This document shows positions 1 to 7,719 of a DNA stretch of 14,015 nucleotides, one piece after another. The translations under genes were made by a program, and so were the position numbers. The first letter of the stretch is position 1. Each line of letters begins with the position of its first letter. The stretch comes from Candidatus Poribacteria bacterium (GTDB lineage: Bacteria > Poribacteria > WGA-4E > GCA-2687025): NCBI GenBank assembly GCA_002687025.1, contig NYZG01000055.1:3268-17282 (forward strand). The letters are read 5' to 3'. The notes under the pieces are model-generated. The model was not told the origin of the DNA. It made no database searches and was given only the letters and a program-made list of their open reading frames with translations.

Positions 1-237
1 GGCGTGACATACGCCAGGCCCGAGGGCGCGTTCTACATCTTCCCCGACTTCTCGGCGCACTTCACCGGCGACATCAAAGGGTCGAACGACCTCGCGGTTC
101 ACCTGCTGGACACGGTGCAGGTTGCCCTCGTCCCCGGCGGCGCATTCGGCGACGACCGTTGCGCGCGGCTTTCGTACGCCACATCGATGGACAACATCGA
201 GGCTGGCGTGGAGCGAATCGCGCGCTCGCTCGCCTAG
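1..237 (+). CDS. Class I/II PLP-dependent aminotransferase, C-terminal end (5' truncated by window)
   Basis: The reading frame is open from the first base of the window to a TAG at 235-237, so only about the last 78 residues of a longer gene are present. The visible part matches the small C-terminal domain of aspartate-aminotransferase-type (fold type I, subgroup gamma) enzymes: a PEGAFYIFPD segment, then VALVPGGAFGDD, then RLSYATSMDNIEAGVERI. In this family the Arg of RLSYA binds the substrate alpha-carboxylate. The lysine that binds PLP lies upstream of the window, so substrate specificity cannot be read. The enzyme would be cytosolic and transfer amino groups between an amino acid and a 2-oxo acid. 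The dehydrogenase gene follows on the same strand after a 90-base gap, so co-transcription is possible but not shown. Confidence 0.85.
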   Translation, partial: GVTYARPEGAFYIFPDFSAHFTGDIKGSNDLAVHLLDTVQVALVPGGAFGDDRCARLSYATSMDNIEAGVERIARSLA

Positions 238-327
238 GTACCATACGATGGCGGGGCCCACGGCAGTGTGGGCGCCGCGCGTCCCGCCTCTCCGAGCTCG
301 CCCCGCCCGACCAGCAGAGAGCTGACC

Positions 328-1392
328 ATGCAACCGGCAGTCATGTGCCACGGCCCGTTCGACTACCGCTGGGAGGACGTGCCGGTTCCAACGGCGGGTC
401 CTGGCGAAGTCGTCATCGACGTGGGCGCCTGCGGCGTATGTGCGAGTGACGTGAAGTGCTACACCGGCGCCCCGCTCTTCTGGGGCGACGATGATCGCGA
501 GGGATACGTGCAGGGCCCCGTCATCCCAGGCCATGAATTCGCAGGGACGGTTGTCGAGCTGGGCGACGGCGCCGCGGAACGCTACGGGCTCGCGATCGGC
601 GACACGGCGATCTCCGAGCAGATCGTCCCGTGCGGAGCGTGTCGCTACTGCGAACGTGGCCAATACTGGATGTGCCAGGTCCACGACATCTACGGATTCC
701 GCCGCGTGGTCCATGGCGGGTGGACGCCGCGCATGAGGTTCCCCGCGAACGCGCGCGTCTACAAGGTTCCCGACGACGTCCCGATGTGGAAGGCCGCGCT
801 AATCGAGCCGCTCGCATGCTCGATACACGCGGTCGAGCGCGGCGAGATGGAGCTCGGAGACGTCGTCGTCATCGCCGGCGCCGGTACACTCGGGCTGGGG
901 ATGGTCGCCGCGGCCCGTCTGAAGAACCCAGCGTCGCTCGTTGTGCTCGACATGAACGACAGGCGGCTCGACGTCGCCCGCACGCTCGGAGCCGACGTGA
1001 CGCTCAACCCCGGCAGCGACGACGCCCTACAGGCGGTCCTGGACATGACCGACGGCTACGGCTGCGACGTCTACATCGAGGCCACCGGCCACCCCGACGC
1101 CGTCAAGCAGGGCCTCATGATGATCCGCAAGCTCGGTACGTTCGTGGAGTTCAGCGTGATGCGCGAGCCGGTCACCGTCGACTGGACTATCATCGGCGAC
1201 ACGAAGGAGCTCAACATCCACGGCTCGCACCTCGGGCCGTACTGCTACCCGATCGCGATCGACATGATCGCCAAGGGCCGCATCGACTGCGACCGCGTCG
1301 TAACGCACCGGTTGCCGCTGGCCGAGTACGCAGAGGCCATCGAGCTCGTGCGCTCGGGCGCGGAGTCCATCAAGGTGCTCCTGGAGCCCTAG
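328..1392 (+). CDS. Zinc-dependent MDR dehydrogenase, erythritol/L-threitol (sorbitol/threonine) dehydrogenase-like
   Basis: This is a 354-residue medium-chain dehydrogenase/reductase, the normal length for the polyol and threonine dehydrogenase group. The N-terminal catalytic domain has Cys38 (CGVCASD), the GHE motif at 68-70 with His69, and Glu160 (IEPLAC) as catalytic-zinc ligands. Cys102, Cys105, Cys108 and Cys116 form the structural zinc lobe. The Rossmann domain has GAGTLG at 184-189, and Asp208 at the end of the second strand predicts NAD rather than NADP. Phrases such as CASDVKCY, HDIYGFRR and GSHLGPYCYP resemble proteins annotated erythritol/L-threitol dehydrogenase, but the substrate is inferred. 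I chose ATG at 328 because the family N-terminus begins there. The frame is open back to 268, but those 20 residues look non-coding, and only a weak purine run (AGAGAG) precedes 328. It converges on the sigma gene at 1402 with 9 bases between the stops. Confidence 0.9.
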   Translation: MQPAVMCHGPFDYRWEDVPVPTAGPGEVVIDVGACGVCASDVKCYTGAPLFWGDDDREGYVQGPVIPGHEFAGTVVELGDGAAERYGLAIGDTAISEQIVPCGACRYCERGQYWMCQVHDIYGFRRVVHGGWTPRMRFPANARVYKVPDDVPMWKAALIEPLACSIHAVERGEMELGDVVVIAGAGTLGLGMVAAARLKNPASLVVLDMNDRRLDVARTLGADVTLNPGSDDALQAVLDMTDGYGCDVYIEATGHPDAVKQGLMMIRKLGTFVEFSVMREPVTVDWTIIGDTKELNIHGSHLGPYCYPIAIDMIAKGRIDCDRVVTHRLPLAEYAEAIELVRSGAESIKVLLEP

Positions 1393-1401
1393 ACGTGCGG
1401 C

Positions 1402-1956
1402 TCATCCCGCGGCGCCGACGTGCCGCGCGAGCGTCCTAAGGCCGCCGCGCACCTGCCGTACCGCCGTCTTCACACCCGTCCCCATGGCATCGGCGATCTC
1501 CGGGTACGTCGCCCCCTCGACGACGCGCATAGTGACGGGCGCTCGCACGTGGTCCGGCAGCGCCTCGAAAGCTCTTCGCAGACGCTCCCGGGTCACGAGG
1601 GCCGGGAGCTGGTACTGCCATCCCCAGCCCCCGTTCTTCTGGACGGCATCGTCGGAACGCGCTTCCTCGCGGCGCTGGCTTCTGACGCGCGACCAGGCGT
1701 GGTTGACAGCGATCCGGCACAGCCAGGCGCGAAACAGGGAGGGACGCGCGAGGGACGCGAGACGAGAGAAGGCGGCCGCGAATGCCTCCTGGGCCACGTC
1801 CTCCGCATCCTCACGCTGTCTGACGCGCGTGTCTACGAGCGAGCGCACCAGGCCCTCGTACCTACGGTGGAGCTCCGTCGTAGCTGCGTTATCACCGGCG
1901 AGGGCGAAGCGGACGAGATCGGCGTCCCGCGCGCGCGCGATCCGGGCCTGTCGCAT
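1402..1956 (-). CDS. RNA polymerase sigma factor, ECF (sigma-70) family
   Basis: This 184-residue protein has the two-domain layout of an extracytoplasmic-function sigma factor. Region 2 covers about residues 12-94 and carries the core-binding and -10 recognition signature (DAEDVAQEAF at 50-59, then FRAWLCRIAVNHAWSR). Region 4 covers about 124-178, with a helix-turn-helix in TYPEIADAMG and the recognition helix following it. An unusual Gly/Trp/Gln-rich stretch (NGGWGWQYQ, 108-116) joins the two. The ATG at 1956 lies 12 bases after the stop of the WD40-cohesin gene and is preceded by a GGGCG run, so the two are almost certainly one transcript. No anti-sigma gene lies beside it, which is unusual for the class. 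It may read the GTGTTACA-N13-GTGCATCT promoter at the head of its own operon; that is inference. Confidence 0.92.
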   Translation of the reverse strand: MRQARIARARDADLVRFALAGDNAATTELHRRYEGLVRSLVDTRVRQREDAEDVAQEAFAAAFSRLASLARPSLFRAWLCRIAVNHAWSRVRSQRREEARSDDAVQKNGGWGWQYQLPALVTRERLRRAFEALPDHVRAPVTMRVVEGATYPEIADAMGTGVKTAVRQVRGGLRTLARHVGAAG

Positions 1957-1968
1957 CGCTCAACGCCC

Positions 1969-4900
1969 CTACTTCCGCACCACCATTCGTCGCGTCTCAC
2001 GATGGGCGCCGGCGATCAGTTCATACACGTACATTCCGCTCGCTACCGGCTCCCCGGCGTCGTTGCCGCCGTCCCAATACGCCGCGTTCTCGCGACGGAT
2101 GTGCTCGCCCTGCGCGCGAAGGCCCAGCTGCAGCGTGCGGACGACCTCCCCATCCAGTGCGTAGATGTGGATCGCCACCTCGGTGGCCCGCGCCAGCTCG
2201 AACGGAATCCACGTCTCGGGGTTGAACGGGTTAGGATAGTTCGCCATCAGGCGCGTCTGGAACGGCTCAACGCGGAATGGATGGATGAACTCCGTCTGCA
2301 TCCGCGAGCCGTTCAGGCGGAGATGTGACGCGCGGATCGCGCTCTGGAAGGCGCGAGTGAGGCCCCGCGAGACCTCGAATGTGACCTCAACGCGCGCGTT
2401 CGGCCCTGCGATCGGCCGCGCCGACGCGAACCCGATGGCCAGACGTCCCTCGCCCTCGCGTTGCGCGAGAAGCGGGGCGCCCGCGCGGCCGTGGGCGGCA
2501 GACCCGAGCCCGACATCGAGCGGTCTCAGAAGTGACGGGTCGTAGTCCAAGGTCAACTCGCCCGCGTGCAGGTTGTCGATCGCCGAGGCGTCTAGCGTCA
2601 CGGTGATGCGCGATCCCGGCCGGCCTGAGGTCGCCTCGGCCCGCAGCTCGTAAACGAGCGCGACGGGGTCGGATGATGGCGCGGTCTGTCCTCCTTCCGC
2701 TACGAACAGGTCGATGATTCCCACACGCTTCTTCAGTATATCGGCCGCATCCATTGCGGCTATCGTCGCGTCGTCGTCCACGTCGGCTACCTCGAACGCT
2801 ACCTGTGCCTCGACAGGCAGGGGGGCCCACACTGGGGCGGTCTCCTCGATTGGGAACACATACGTCCCTCCAATGCCGGCTTCGACGACATACGAGAGCA
2901 CGTGTGAGGCGTCATACGCCGACACAACGCCATTCCCGCTGACGTCCCCGACGACAATGTCAAGCACTGTGAACTGGCCGTCCACCGCCGTCGCTGCGGG
3001 TGTCCCGTCGTTCAGCGTTAGTCCATCGATCGACAGCGATACAACCGCGCCGGCGGCGGCCGCCACGTCGACGTCGAACGTCACGTTCAGCAGCGTTCCG
3101 ACGTCCGTCAACGGCGCTTCTGTGTCTCCAGCAAGGGAAATGGCGAGGCGGCCTGCCGTAGGAATGTGCTGCTCGAGCACCCACGACGCTGGCACAATCG
3201 TCTCGCCGGGGGTGGCTGCCGTCAGCACCGTGCCGGCCCCCTCCGGCGTCAGCACCGTGCTGTCGTACAGCAGGTCGAGGTCGACGCCGGTCACCCCCTG
3301 AGTTTCCGGCACATATGCGTCGATGTGGATGTCGATGGGGATCGTGACCGTCGTGCCGGATCCGCCCTGCTTGCTATGCACACGCACGTAGTCCGTCGGA
3401 GTCGGATCCACCGAGAACGACACGCTGTCTTCGGCCGGCGTGGCGAGCACTGAGCCGGAATCGTCCACCAGCGTCGCGTAGACTGTGTGCGAAGCGCCGT
3501 CCACCAGATTCGGAATCGTCGTGCTCGTCGTCCCCGCGGGAACTGGAGTGCCACCTGCCGGGCCAGAGGCGGGGAATGGCGTGTCGAGCTGCCACGCCCA
3601 CGCGCCGGAGGCGGGATGGTCTACGATGTCCACCGTAAACGCGGCCACCGTCGTAAAGGGCGGGAACACCTGCCCCTCCGTCGGCGCGCCGATTGTCACG
3701 CTCGTGAGCAGTGGAGCGCCCGTGCCGGCCACGGACACGATCGTGGGACTGTCGGCGGCGTTGTGCACGATGGTGATGTTCGCCGCTTGCGCGCCCTCCA
3801 CGGTCGGCGAGAACGTTACGGTCACCGTCTCGCTCAGATCGGGGTCGGCAGCGGCGAGGTCGAACGGCAGCGTCAGCGTGTCCGGGGCGACTGTGAAAGC
3901 TGCGTTGTCCGAAGTGATGTCGCTTACCGTCAAGGTCTCAGTGCCAGCGCTGCTGACCGTGAACGCGTCGGCGCCGGACGAGCCCACCTTCACATCCCCA
4001 ATGGCGACGGATGGCGGATCCACGGCGATGTTGGGGCCGTTGGGGAAGACCGTCGAGAAGTCCCAGATGTTCAGAATCCCGCTGCTGTCGCCGCTGATGA
4101 AGCGCTGCGCGTCCGTGCTGAAGGACAGGCCGGCCGGGGGGGCCGCGTGACCCGTGAGCGTGCCCGCGACCGATCCATCCGACGTGTTCCACATCGTGAC
4201 GTCGTCTCCCGTGGCCCCGGCGATGAGCGTCCCGTCCGGGCTGAAGGTCGCATGGCCACCATCGGCCGGGAGCGTGTACAGCGGGTCGTCAGTCGCGAAG
4301 TCCCAGACCTGGATGACCCCGTCCGCGCCTTGCGTGGCCAGCAGGCCGCCAGCGGCCGAGAACGTGATCGTCTCGACCCCTGTCGCATGGATGACTGCAT
4401 CGAGCAGTGTCCGGTCAGGTGCGCCGTCGGCCGCGGCCCACACCTTCACGTAGCCGTCGATGCCACCCGTGAGCACCGAGAGGCCATCCGGGCTGAACGC
4501 CACGCTCCTCACAGCGCCTGCGTGCCCGCTGGGGGCGGCCAGCTCCTGCACCAAGCTGATGTCCCATAGGCGGAACTCGCCGGTTGCGGACACCGTCGCC
4601 AAGGTCTGTCCGTCCACGCTGAACGCCACGTCGTTGGGCTGTGTCCCGCCGTTGTAGTCCCCTCGGTGGACCCCAGAACTGACGTACCATACCTTGTTGG
4701 CGTTGTCGCCGGCTCCCGTCGCGATCATCAGTCCATCGGCACTGAACGCTAACGCCAGCACTGCCACGCTGTGTCCGGCATCCGTGAATTCGTGCGTGGG
4801 GACCGGAGAAGCCGGGTCGACGGTGTCGGCATCCCACAGGACCGCGTGGTTGGCGCCACCGACCGTCGCGAATAGCCGCGATTCGGGCTGGAACGAGGCC

Positions 4901-5043
4901 CTGAGGATCGGGCTGTGACCGGCAGCGAACGACTTGAGGGGTACGTCCGGCAGCTGCGCCGCGGCGTGGGGCGCATGGAGGAGCACGATAAGCGCGCCGA
5001 CCGCCGCCGCACCCGCGTACCTCAGTCCAATCGATGGCGTCAT
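1969..5043 (-). CDS. Secreted multidomain protein: WD40 propeller, cohesin-dockerin-cohesin, FlgD/T9SS-type C-terminal domain
   Basis: This is a 1024-residue exported protein. A signal peptide spans 1-29, with a hydrophobic core at 10-22 and a probable cut after AHAAA. Seven WD40-type blades run from about 39 to 330 (VLWDAD, KVWYVS, RLWDIS, KVWAAA, QVWDFA, TMWNTS, NIWDFS), enough for one propeller. A HYDIN/choice-of-anchor-like module follows (about 337-442), then an Ig-like module (446-546), a cohesin-like domain (552-695), a dockerin-like pair of calcium loops (VGDVSGNGVVSAYDASHVL at 698-716; ADVDDDATIAAMDAADILKKR at 753-773), and a second cohesin-like domain (797-925). A FlgD-like terminal domain (934-1024) contains NYPNPFNPETWIPFELA and resembles type IX secretion sorting domains. 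The start at 5043 has AGGAG eight bases upstream and gives a clean signal peptide; the frame is open to 5166. It heads an operon with the ECF sigma gene. Role: surface or matrix scaffold, possibly sensory (inferred). Confidence 0.9.
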   Translation of the reverse strand: MTPSIGLRYAGAAAVGALIVLLHAPHAAAQLPDVPLKSFAAGHSPILRASFQPESRLFATVGGANHAVLWDADTVDPASPVPTHEFTDAGHSVAVLALAFSADGLMIATGAGDNANKVWYVSSGVHRGDYNGGTQPNDVAFSVDGQTLATVSATGEFRLWDISLVQELAAPSGHAGAVRSVAFSPDGLSVLTGGIDGYVKVWAAADGAPDRTLLDAVIHATGVETITFSAAGGLLATQGADGVIQVWDFATDDPLYTLPADGGHATFSPDGTLIAGATGDDVTMWNTSDGSVAGTLTGHAAPPAGLSFSTDAQRFISGDSSGILNIWDFSTVFPNGPNIAVDPPSVAIGDVKVGSSGADAFTVSSAGTETLTVSDITSDNAAFTVAPDTLTLPFDLAAADPDLSETVTVTFSPTVEGAQAANITIVHNAADSPTIVSVAGTGAPLLTSVTIGAPTEGQVFPPFTTVAAFTVDIVDHPASGAWAWQLDTPFPASGPAGGTPVPAGTTSTTIPNLVDGASHTVYATLVDDSGSVLATPAEDSVSFSVDPTPTDYVRVHSKQGGSGTTVTIPIDIHIDAYVPETQGVTGVDLDLLYDSTVLTPEGAGTVLTAATPGETIVPASWVLEQHIPTAGRLAISLAGDTEAPLTDVGTLLNVTFDVDVAAAAGAVVSLSIDGLTLNDGTPAATAVDGQFTVLDIVVGDVSGNGVVSAYDASHVLSYVVEAGIGGTYVFPIEETAPVWAPLPVEAQVAFEVADVDDDATIAAMDAADILKKRVGIIDLFVAEGGQTAPSSDPVALVYELRAEATSGRPGSRITVTLDASAIDNLHAGELTLDYDPSLLRPLDVGLGSAAHGRAGAPLLAQREGEGRLAIGFASARPIAGPNARVEVTFEVSRGLTRAFQSAIRASHLRLNGSRMQTEFIHPFRVEPFQTRLMANYPNPFNPETWIPFELARATEVAIHIYALDGEVVRTLQLGLRAQGEHIRRENAAYWDGGNDAGEPVASGMYVYELIAGAHRETRRMVVRK

Positions 5044-5051
5044 GCTGCAAT

Positions 5052-5056
5052 CTCCT
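5052..5056 (-). promoter_or_regulatory. Ribosome binding site of the WD40-cohesin gene
   Basis: AGGAG on the minus strand lies eight bases before the ATG at 5043. It decides the start against the longer open frame beginning at 5166, and the protein from 5043 opens directly with a signal peptide. Confidence 0.8.
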
Positions 5057-5171
5057 GCGTTGCTGTGCCGGTGCGGAGCCGCCGTGGCGTTCCCGGCCCT
5101 CGGAGCCGAGACGCCGGCGTGGCTCCTCGCAGCGGCCGGTCTGAGCGCGGCGCACCCCGGGGACACCTAAC

Positions 5172-5200
5172 AGATGCACCACGGAGTCTCCGTGTAACAC
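5172..5200 (-). promoter_or_regulatory. Probable ECF-type promoter (copy B) for the WD40-cohesin / ECF sigma operon
   Basis: Read on the minus strand, GTGTTACA, 13 bases and GTGCATCT appear here, exactly as at 6828-6800 ahead of the sigma-LamG gene. If the boxes are TGTTAC and GCATCT the spacer is 16 bases, a usual ECF value. The element lies 128 bases before the ATG at 5043, giving a leader of roughly 120 bases. The spacer and box edge hold a perfect interrupted palindrome, CACGGAG-A-CTCCGTG (minus strand, 5194-5180), which could bind a dimeric regulator. The repetition is seen directly; the promoter role is inferred. Confidence 0.55.
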
Positions 5201-5256
5201 CGGATCGCCGCGTCATACTGATTCGGGGAGTCGCTGGAGGGCAGATTGGGCCGCGC

Positions 5257-6783
5257 CTAGGTGGGCGCCGCCTCGCGTATGGGCTGCACGTATATGCGCA
5301 ACCCGTCGAAGTAGGAGGGGACGTCCTCGCGATACTCGTGACGGCCGCTGCTCAACGTGATGTATGAAAGCCCGTCCGTGTAGTCCCGCGGTGACGGGAT
5401 GTCCGCCACGACAAGCCTGTGGTCCATGTACAGGTCGTAGACGTTCCTTGTCGTGTCGTACACGATGCGGAAGTGGGCCCACGCGCTGGTGGAACGCGCG
5501 AAGGGCACCTGTGCGAGGCCGGGCGGCGAACCGACGGTAGGGTGGTACGCGGTCATGTAATGCCAGCGGTCCTGGTCGTTCTTCACGAGGAGGGCGGCCG
5601 ACAGGTCGTCGTCGCGAGCGGTAGCCTGTTCAGTTCTCGGTCGTGCGCCCGGGCGCGCTAGGCCCACGCGTAGGAGCATGTTGGCGTCCGGCCCCTGGTG
5701 GGGCTTCATCCAGAGCTCGATCGTCACCTCGCCGCGTACGGGTGGGAAGTCCAGGTAGGCCGCCGGGATGTTGGTGTTTACGGCCGCCGCTCGCGCGCCG
5801 CCGCCGGGCGGCACATCCGAGGTCTGTGCTGACACGCCAGCCGTCCACCCCCGCAGGGGCTCGCCTGGCGCCGTCGCCTCATAGCCATCGGCGTGGATCA
5901 GCGTCGCGCCGGCGGGAAGCGAGGCATCGGCCGCCGAGAACGGCACTCCGCCCCCTGGGCCCGGCGCGCCGGCCGGGTAGCGCGCGCCCACGAGAGTGAC
6001 TGACTGCGACATCCCCGACACGCCCGGCGACACGGGTCCCTTGACTCCCCCTAGCAGCGTAAGCGCCAGCAGTCCCGCACCAGCAACACCGGGGGCAAAC
6101 ATGGCCGCGCGCGGCACGGCAGCAGACGGCGCCGCCGGCAGCGCCCGGCGCGCCACATCGATGAGGTCCGAGACGTATTCGAGCCCGATCGGCGTCGCGA
6201 CAAGCCTCGCCCGCAGCACATCGCGGCAGTCGTCATCGAGACCCCGCTGTGTGAAGTATGCCCGAAGGGCGCGGAGCCCCCGATGGACACGCATACGCAC
6301 CGCGTCCGGGCTGGTGGACAGCCTCTCGGCGATCGCTTCGTACGACGCCTCGGACATGTACCGCATCACGACGGGCGTGCGGAGCGACGCTGGCAACGAG
6401 CCCAGCGCGTCGGTGACAAGGCGCTCGACGTCCTCCTGTCGCTCGTACGCTTCCTGGCCTACGCGGGGAGCGGGCGTGTGGGCGAGCGTGTCGGCGACGT
6501 CCGTGATGACCTCGCGGTGCGTCCGTCGATGGGCGCGCGCGTAGCTCACAGCGATGCGACAGATCCACGCGCGGAAGTGCTGTGGGGACCGCAACTGCCC
6601 GAGTCGCGTGTACGCCCGCAGGAAGGTCTCCTGGGCCACATCTTCGGCACTCGCGTGGTGAGGCAGCGACGCGTACGCCACCGAGAAGACACAGTCCCAA
6701 TGTCTGCGGGCGAGCGTCGCGAACGCATCGCCGCTTCCCCGTCGAGATGCCTGCACGAGCGCCTCGTCCGACCAGGTGTCCAT
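5257..6783 (-). CDS. ECF sigma factor fused to a transmembrane segment and an extracytoplasmic LamG-like domain
   Basis: This 508-residue protein begins as a normal ECF sigma factor. Region 2 spans about 6-90 (ASAEDVAQETFLRAY at 44-58, FRAWICRIAVSYARAHRR at 70-87). Region 4 spans about 115-175, with SYEAIAERLSTSPDAVRMRV as the DNA-binding helix-turn-helix. After a linker it has one hydrophobic stretch at about 227-247 (AMFAPGVAGAGLLALTLLGG), then about 260 residues ending in a jellyroll resembling LamG/concanavalin-type domains (TIELWMKPHQGPDANMLLRVG, WAHFRIVYDTTRNVYDLYMDHRLVV, YFDGLRIYVQP). The predicted topology puts the sigma part in the cytoplasm and the jellyroll outside. The ATG at 6783 is in the usual place before the family motif SDEALVQASRRG, with a GGGG run just upstream. 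Its gene follows the secreted LamG gene on the same strand but has its own promoter-like element. There is no separate anti-sigma gene; the tail may play that part (inferred). Confidence 0.88.
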   Translation of the reverse strand: MDTWSDEALVQASRRGSGDAFATLARRHWDCVFSVAYASLPHHASAEDVAQETFLRAYTRLGQLRSPQHFRAWICRIAVSYARAHRRTHREVITDVADTLAHTPAPRVGQEAYERQEDVERLVTDALGSLPASLRTPVVMRYMSEASYEAIAERLSTSPDAVRMRVHRGLRALRAYFTQRGLDDDCRDVLRARLVATPIGLEYVSDLIDVARRALPAAPSAAVPRAAMFAPGVAGAGLLALTLLGGVKGPVSPGVSGMSQSVTLVGARYPAGAPGPGGGVPFSAADASLPAGATLIHADGYEATAPGEPLRGWTAGVSAQTSDVPPGGGARAAAVNTNIPAAYLDFPPVRGEVTIELWMKPHQGPDANMLLRVGLARPGARPRTEQATARDDDLSAALLVKNDQDRWHYMTAYHPTVGSPPGLAQVPFARSTSAWAHFRIVYDTTRNVYDLYMDHRLVVADIPSPRDYTDGLSYITLSSGRHEYREDVPSYFDGLRIYVQPIREAAPT

Positions 6784-6799
6784 CGCCGCCCCGGGCTAT

Positions 6800-6828
6800 A
6801 GATGCACGAGCTGACGTCGATGTAACAC
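6800..6828 (-). promoter_or_regulatory. Probable ECF-type promoter (copy A) for the sigma-LamG gene
   Basis: On the minus strand GTGTTACA at 6828-6821 and GTGCATCT at 6807-6800 are separated by 13 bases, the same two octamers and spacing as at 5200-5172. The downstream octamer ends only 16 bases before the ATG at 6783, so a start of transcription about seven bases further would give a very short leader. Presence of the same element before a sigma gene suggests autoregulation, which is inferred. Confidence 0.55.
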
Positions 6829-6925
6829 GATTCGACGAGACGCGCGGTGATCGGCACGGGAGGACAGCCGACGACGACATCAGGGCAGACCCATCCGCGC
6901 AGGCCGCGAGCGCAATCCTCGGCCG

Positions 6926-7714
6926 CTACCGTCGAAGCGCGGCCCAAGCCACGGCGAGCTTACCCTCGCCTTCCGCCGCCAGGAAGTCACCGGCCATCAC
7001 CGTGGCGATCTCAGCCGGAGTCAGGACGCGGTTGTACACCGCCAGGTCGTCCATGATGAAGTTGGCCGCCGGGCCCGCGTACGCAGGCGAGTTCCCCACG
7101 TATAGTCCACCGGCGCCCTGCGCGAAATCGGGAGGCACGACGATCGTGGCCTTCTCTTCGCCGCCAACATACCCGACGAGCTCGCCTCCCGACGTGGTCC
7201 CGGCGACGTGGTACCACTGGTTCATCTCGAAGTGCGTGTTGTCACCGTCGGGCCCGAGACCCCAGAATCCGAGGTTCCCGGGCTCGTAGCGGTAGTGGAT
7301 GCCCAGGCCGCCGGTTTCGACCCACAGCCCCGGCGATCTGTCGCTCCCCGGCGCCGGCTTTGCCAGGATCTGGTCCCAGCCGCCCGTTGCCTTCTCCGGG
7401 AAGTTGATCCAGAACAGATACGTGTTGTCCTGGTACTCCTCCAGCGCCGCGAACGTCTCGACCTCCAGTCGGTGTTCGCCACCTTCGATGCGGAGCGCCC
7501 CGGCGCCCATCTTGACCTCGTCCTGGATGATCGCCGCGCCGGAACTGAGGATGCCGTCGTGGCCGCCCCCTGACATGTCCTCGACCGTGTCGCCGCTGGC
7601 CTTGTCGAACGTGAGGTACACCAGCAACCCCTCGTCGATCGTCGTAGCGCGGGCGCACACGCCGATGGCGAACATCACCGATGCCGCGCAACAGAGCGTT
7701 AGCACGTTCCTCAT
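6926..7714 (-). CDS. Secreted LamG-like jellyroll fold protein
   Basis: This 262-residue protein has an N-terminal signal peptide (about 1-23, MRNVLTLCCAASVMFAIGV core, probable cut after ARA). It continues as a LamG/concanavalin-type jellyroll: GLLVYLTFDKASGDTVEDMSG at about 29-49, GALRIEGGEHRLEV, NTYLFWINFPEKATGGWDQIL, WYHVAGTTSGGELVGYVGGE, FIMDDLAVYNRVLTPAEIATVM. Such domains bind carbohydrate or protein ligands outside the cell. The protein ends in GKLAVAWAALRR, a tail I associate with poribacterial LamG proteins (often KL-x-x-x-W-x-x-x-K/R). The start is secure: AGGAG lies five bases before the ATG. It is the first of four minus-strand genes concerned with the cell surface and sigma factors. 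No catalytic residues are evident, so the ligand and exact role are unknown. Confidence 0.88.
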   Translation of the reverse strand: MRNVLTLCCAASVMFAIGVCARATTIDEGLLVYLTFDKASGDTVEDMSGGGHDGILSSGAAIIQDEVKMGAGALRIEGGEHRLEVETFAALEEYQDNTYLFWINFPEKATGGWDQILAKPAPGSDRSPGLWVETGGLGIHYRYEPGNLGFWGLGPDGDNTHFEMNQWYHVAGTTSGGELVGYVGGEEKATIVVPPDFAQGAGGLYVGNSPAYAGPAANFIMDDLAVYNRVLTPAEIATVMAGDFLAAEGEGKLAVAWAALRR

Positions 7715-7719
7715 GTGTT

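Noticed and set aside
1420..2328. Long plus-strand open frame opposite the sigma and WD40-cohesin genes
   Set aside because: Arg/His/Pro-rich translation without motifs; both minus-strand genes beneath it have clear domains. It is a GC-rich antisense shadow.
1969..5043. A true cellulosome scaffoldin
   Set aside because: Only two divergent cohesin-like domains and one dockerin-like pair, no carbohydrate-binding module and no dockerin-bearing enzymes nearby; a surface or matrix protein is more likely.
4415..5200. Minus-strand 261-residue frame starting inside promoter copy B
   Set aside because: It overlaps the WD40 gene in another frame, is Arg/Gly-rich and has no recognisable motif; the signal-peptide start at 5043 explains the region.
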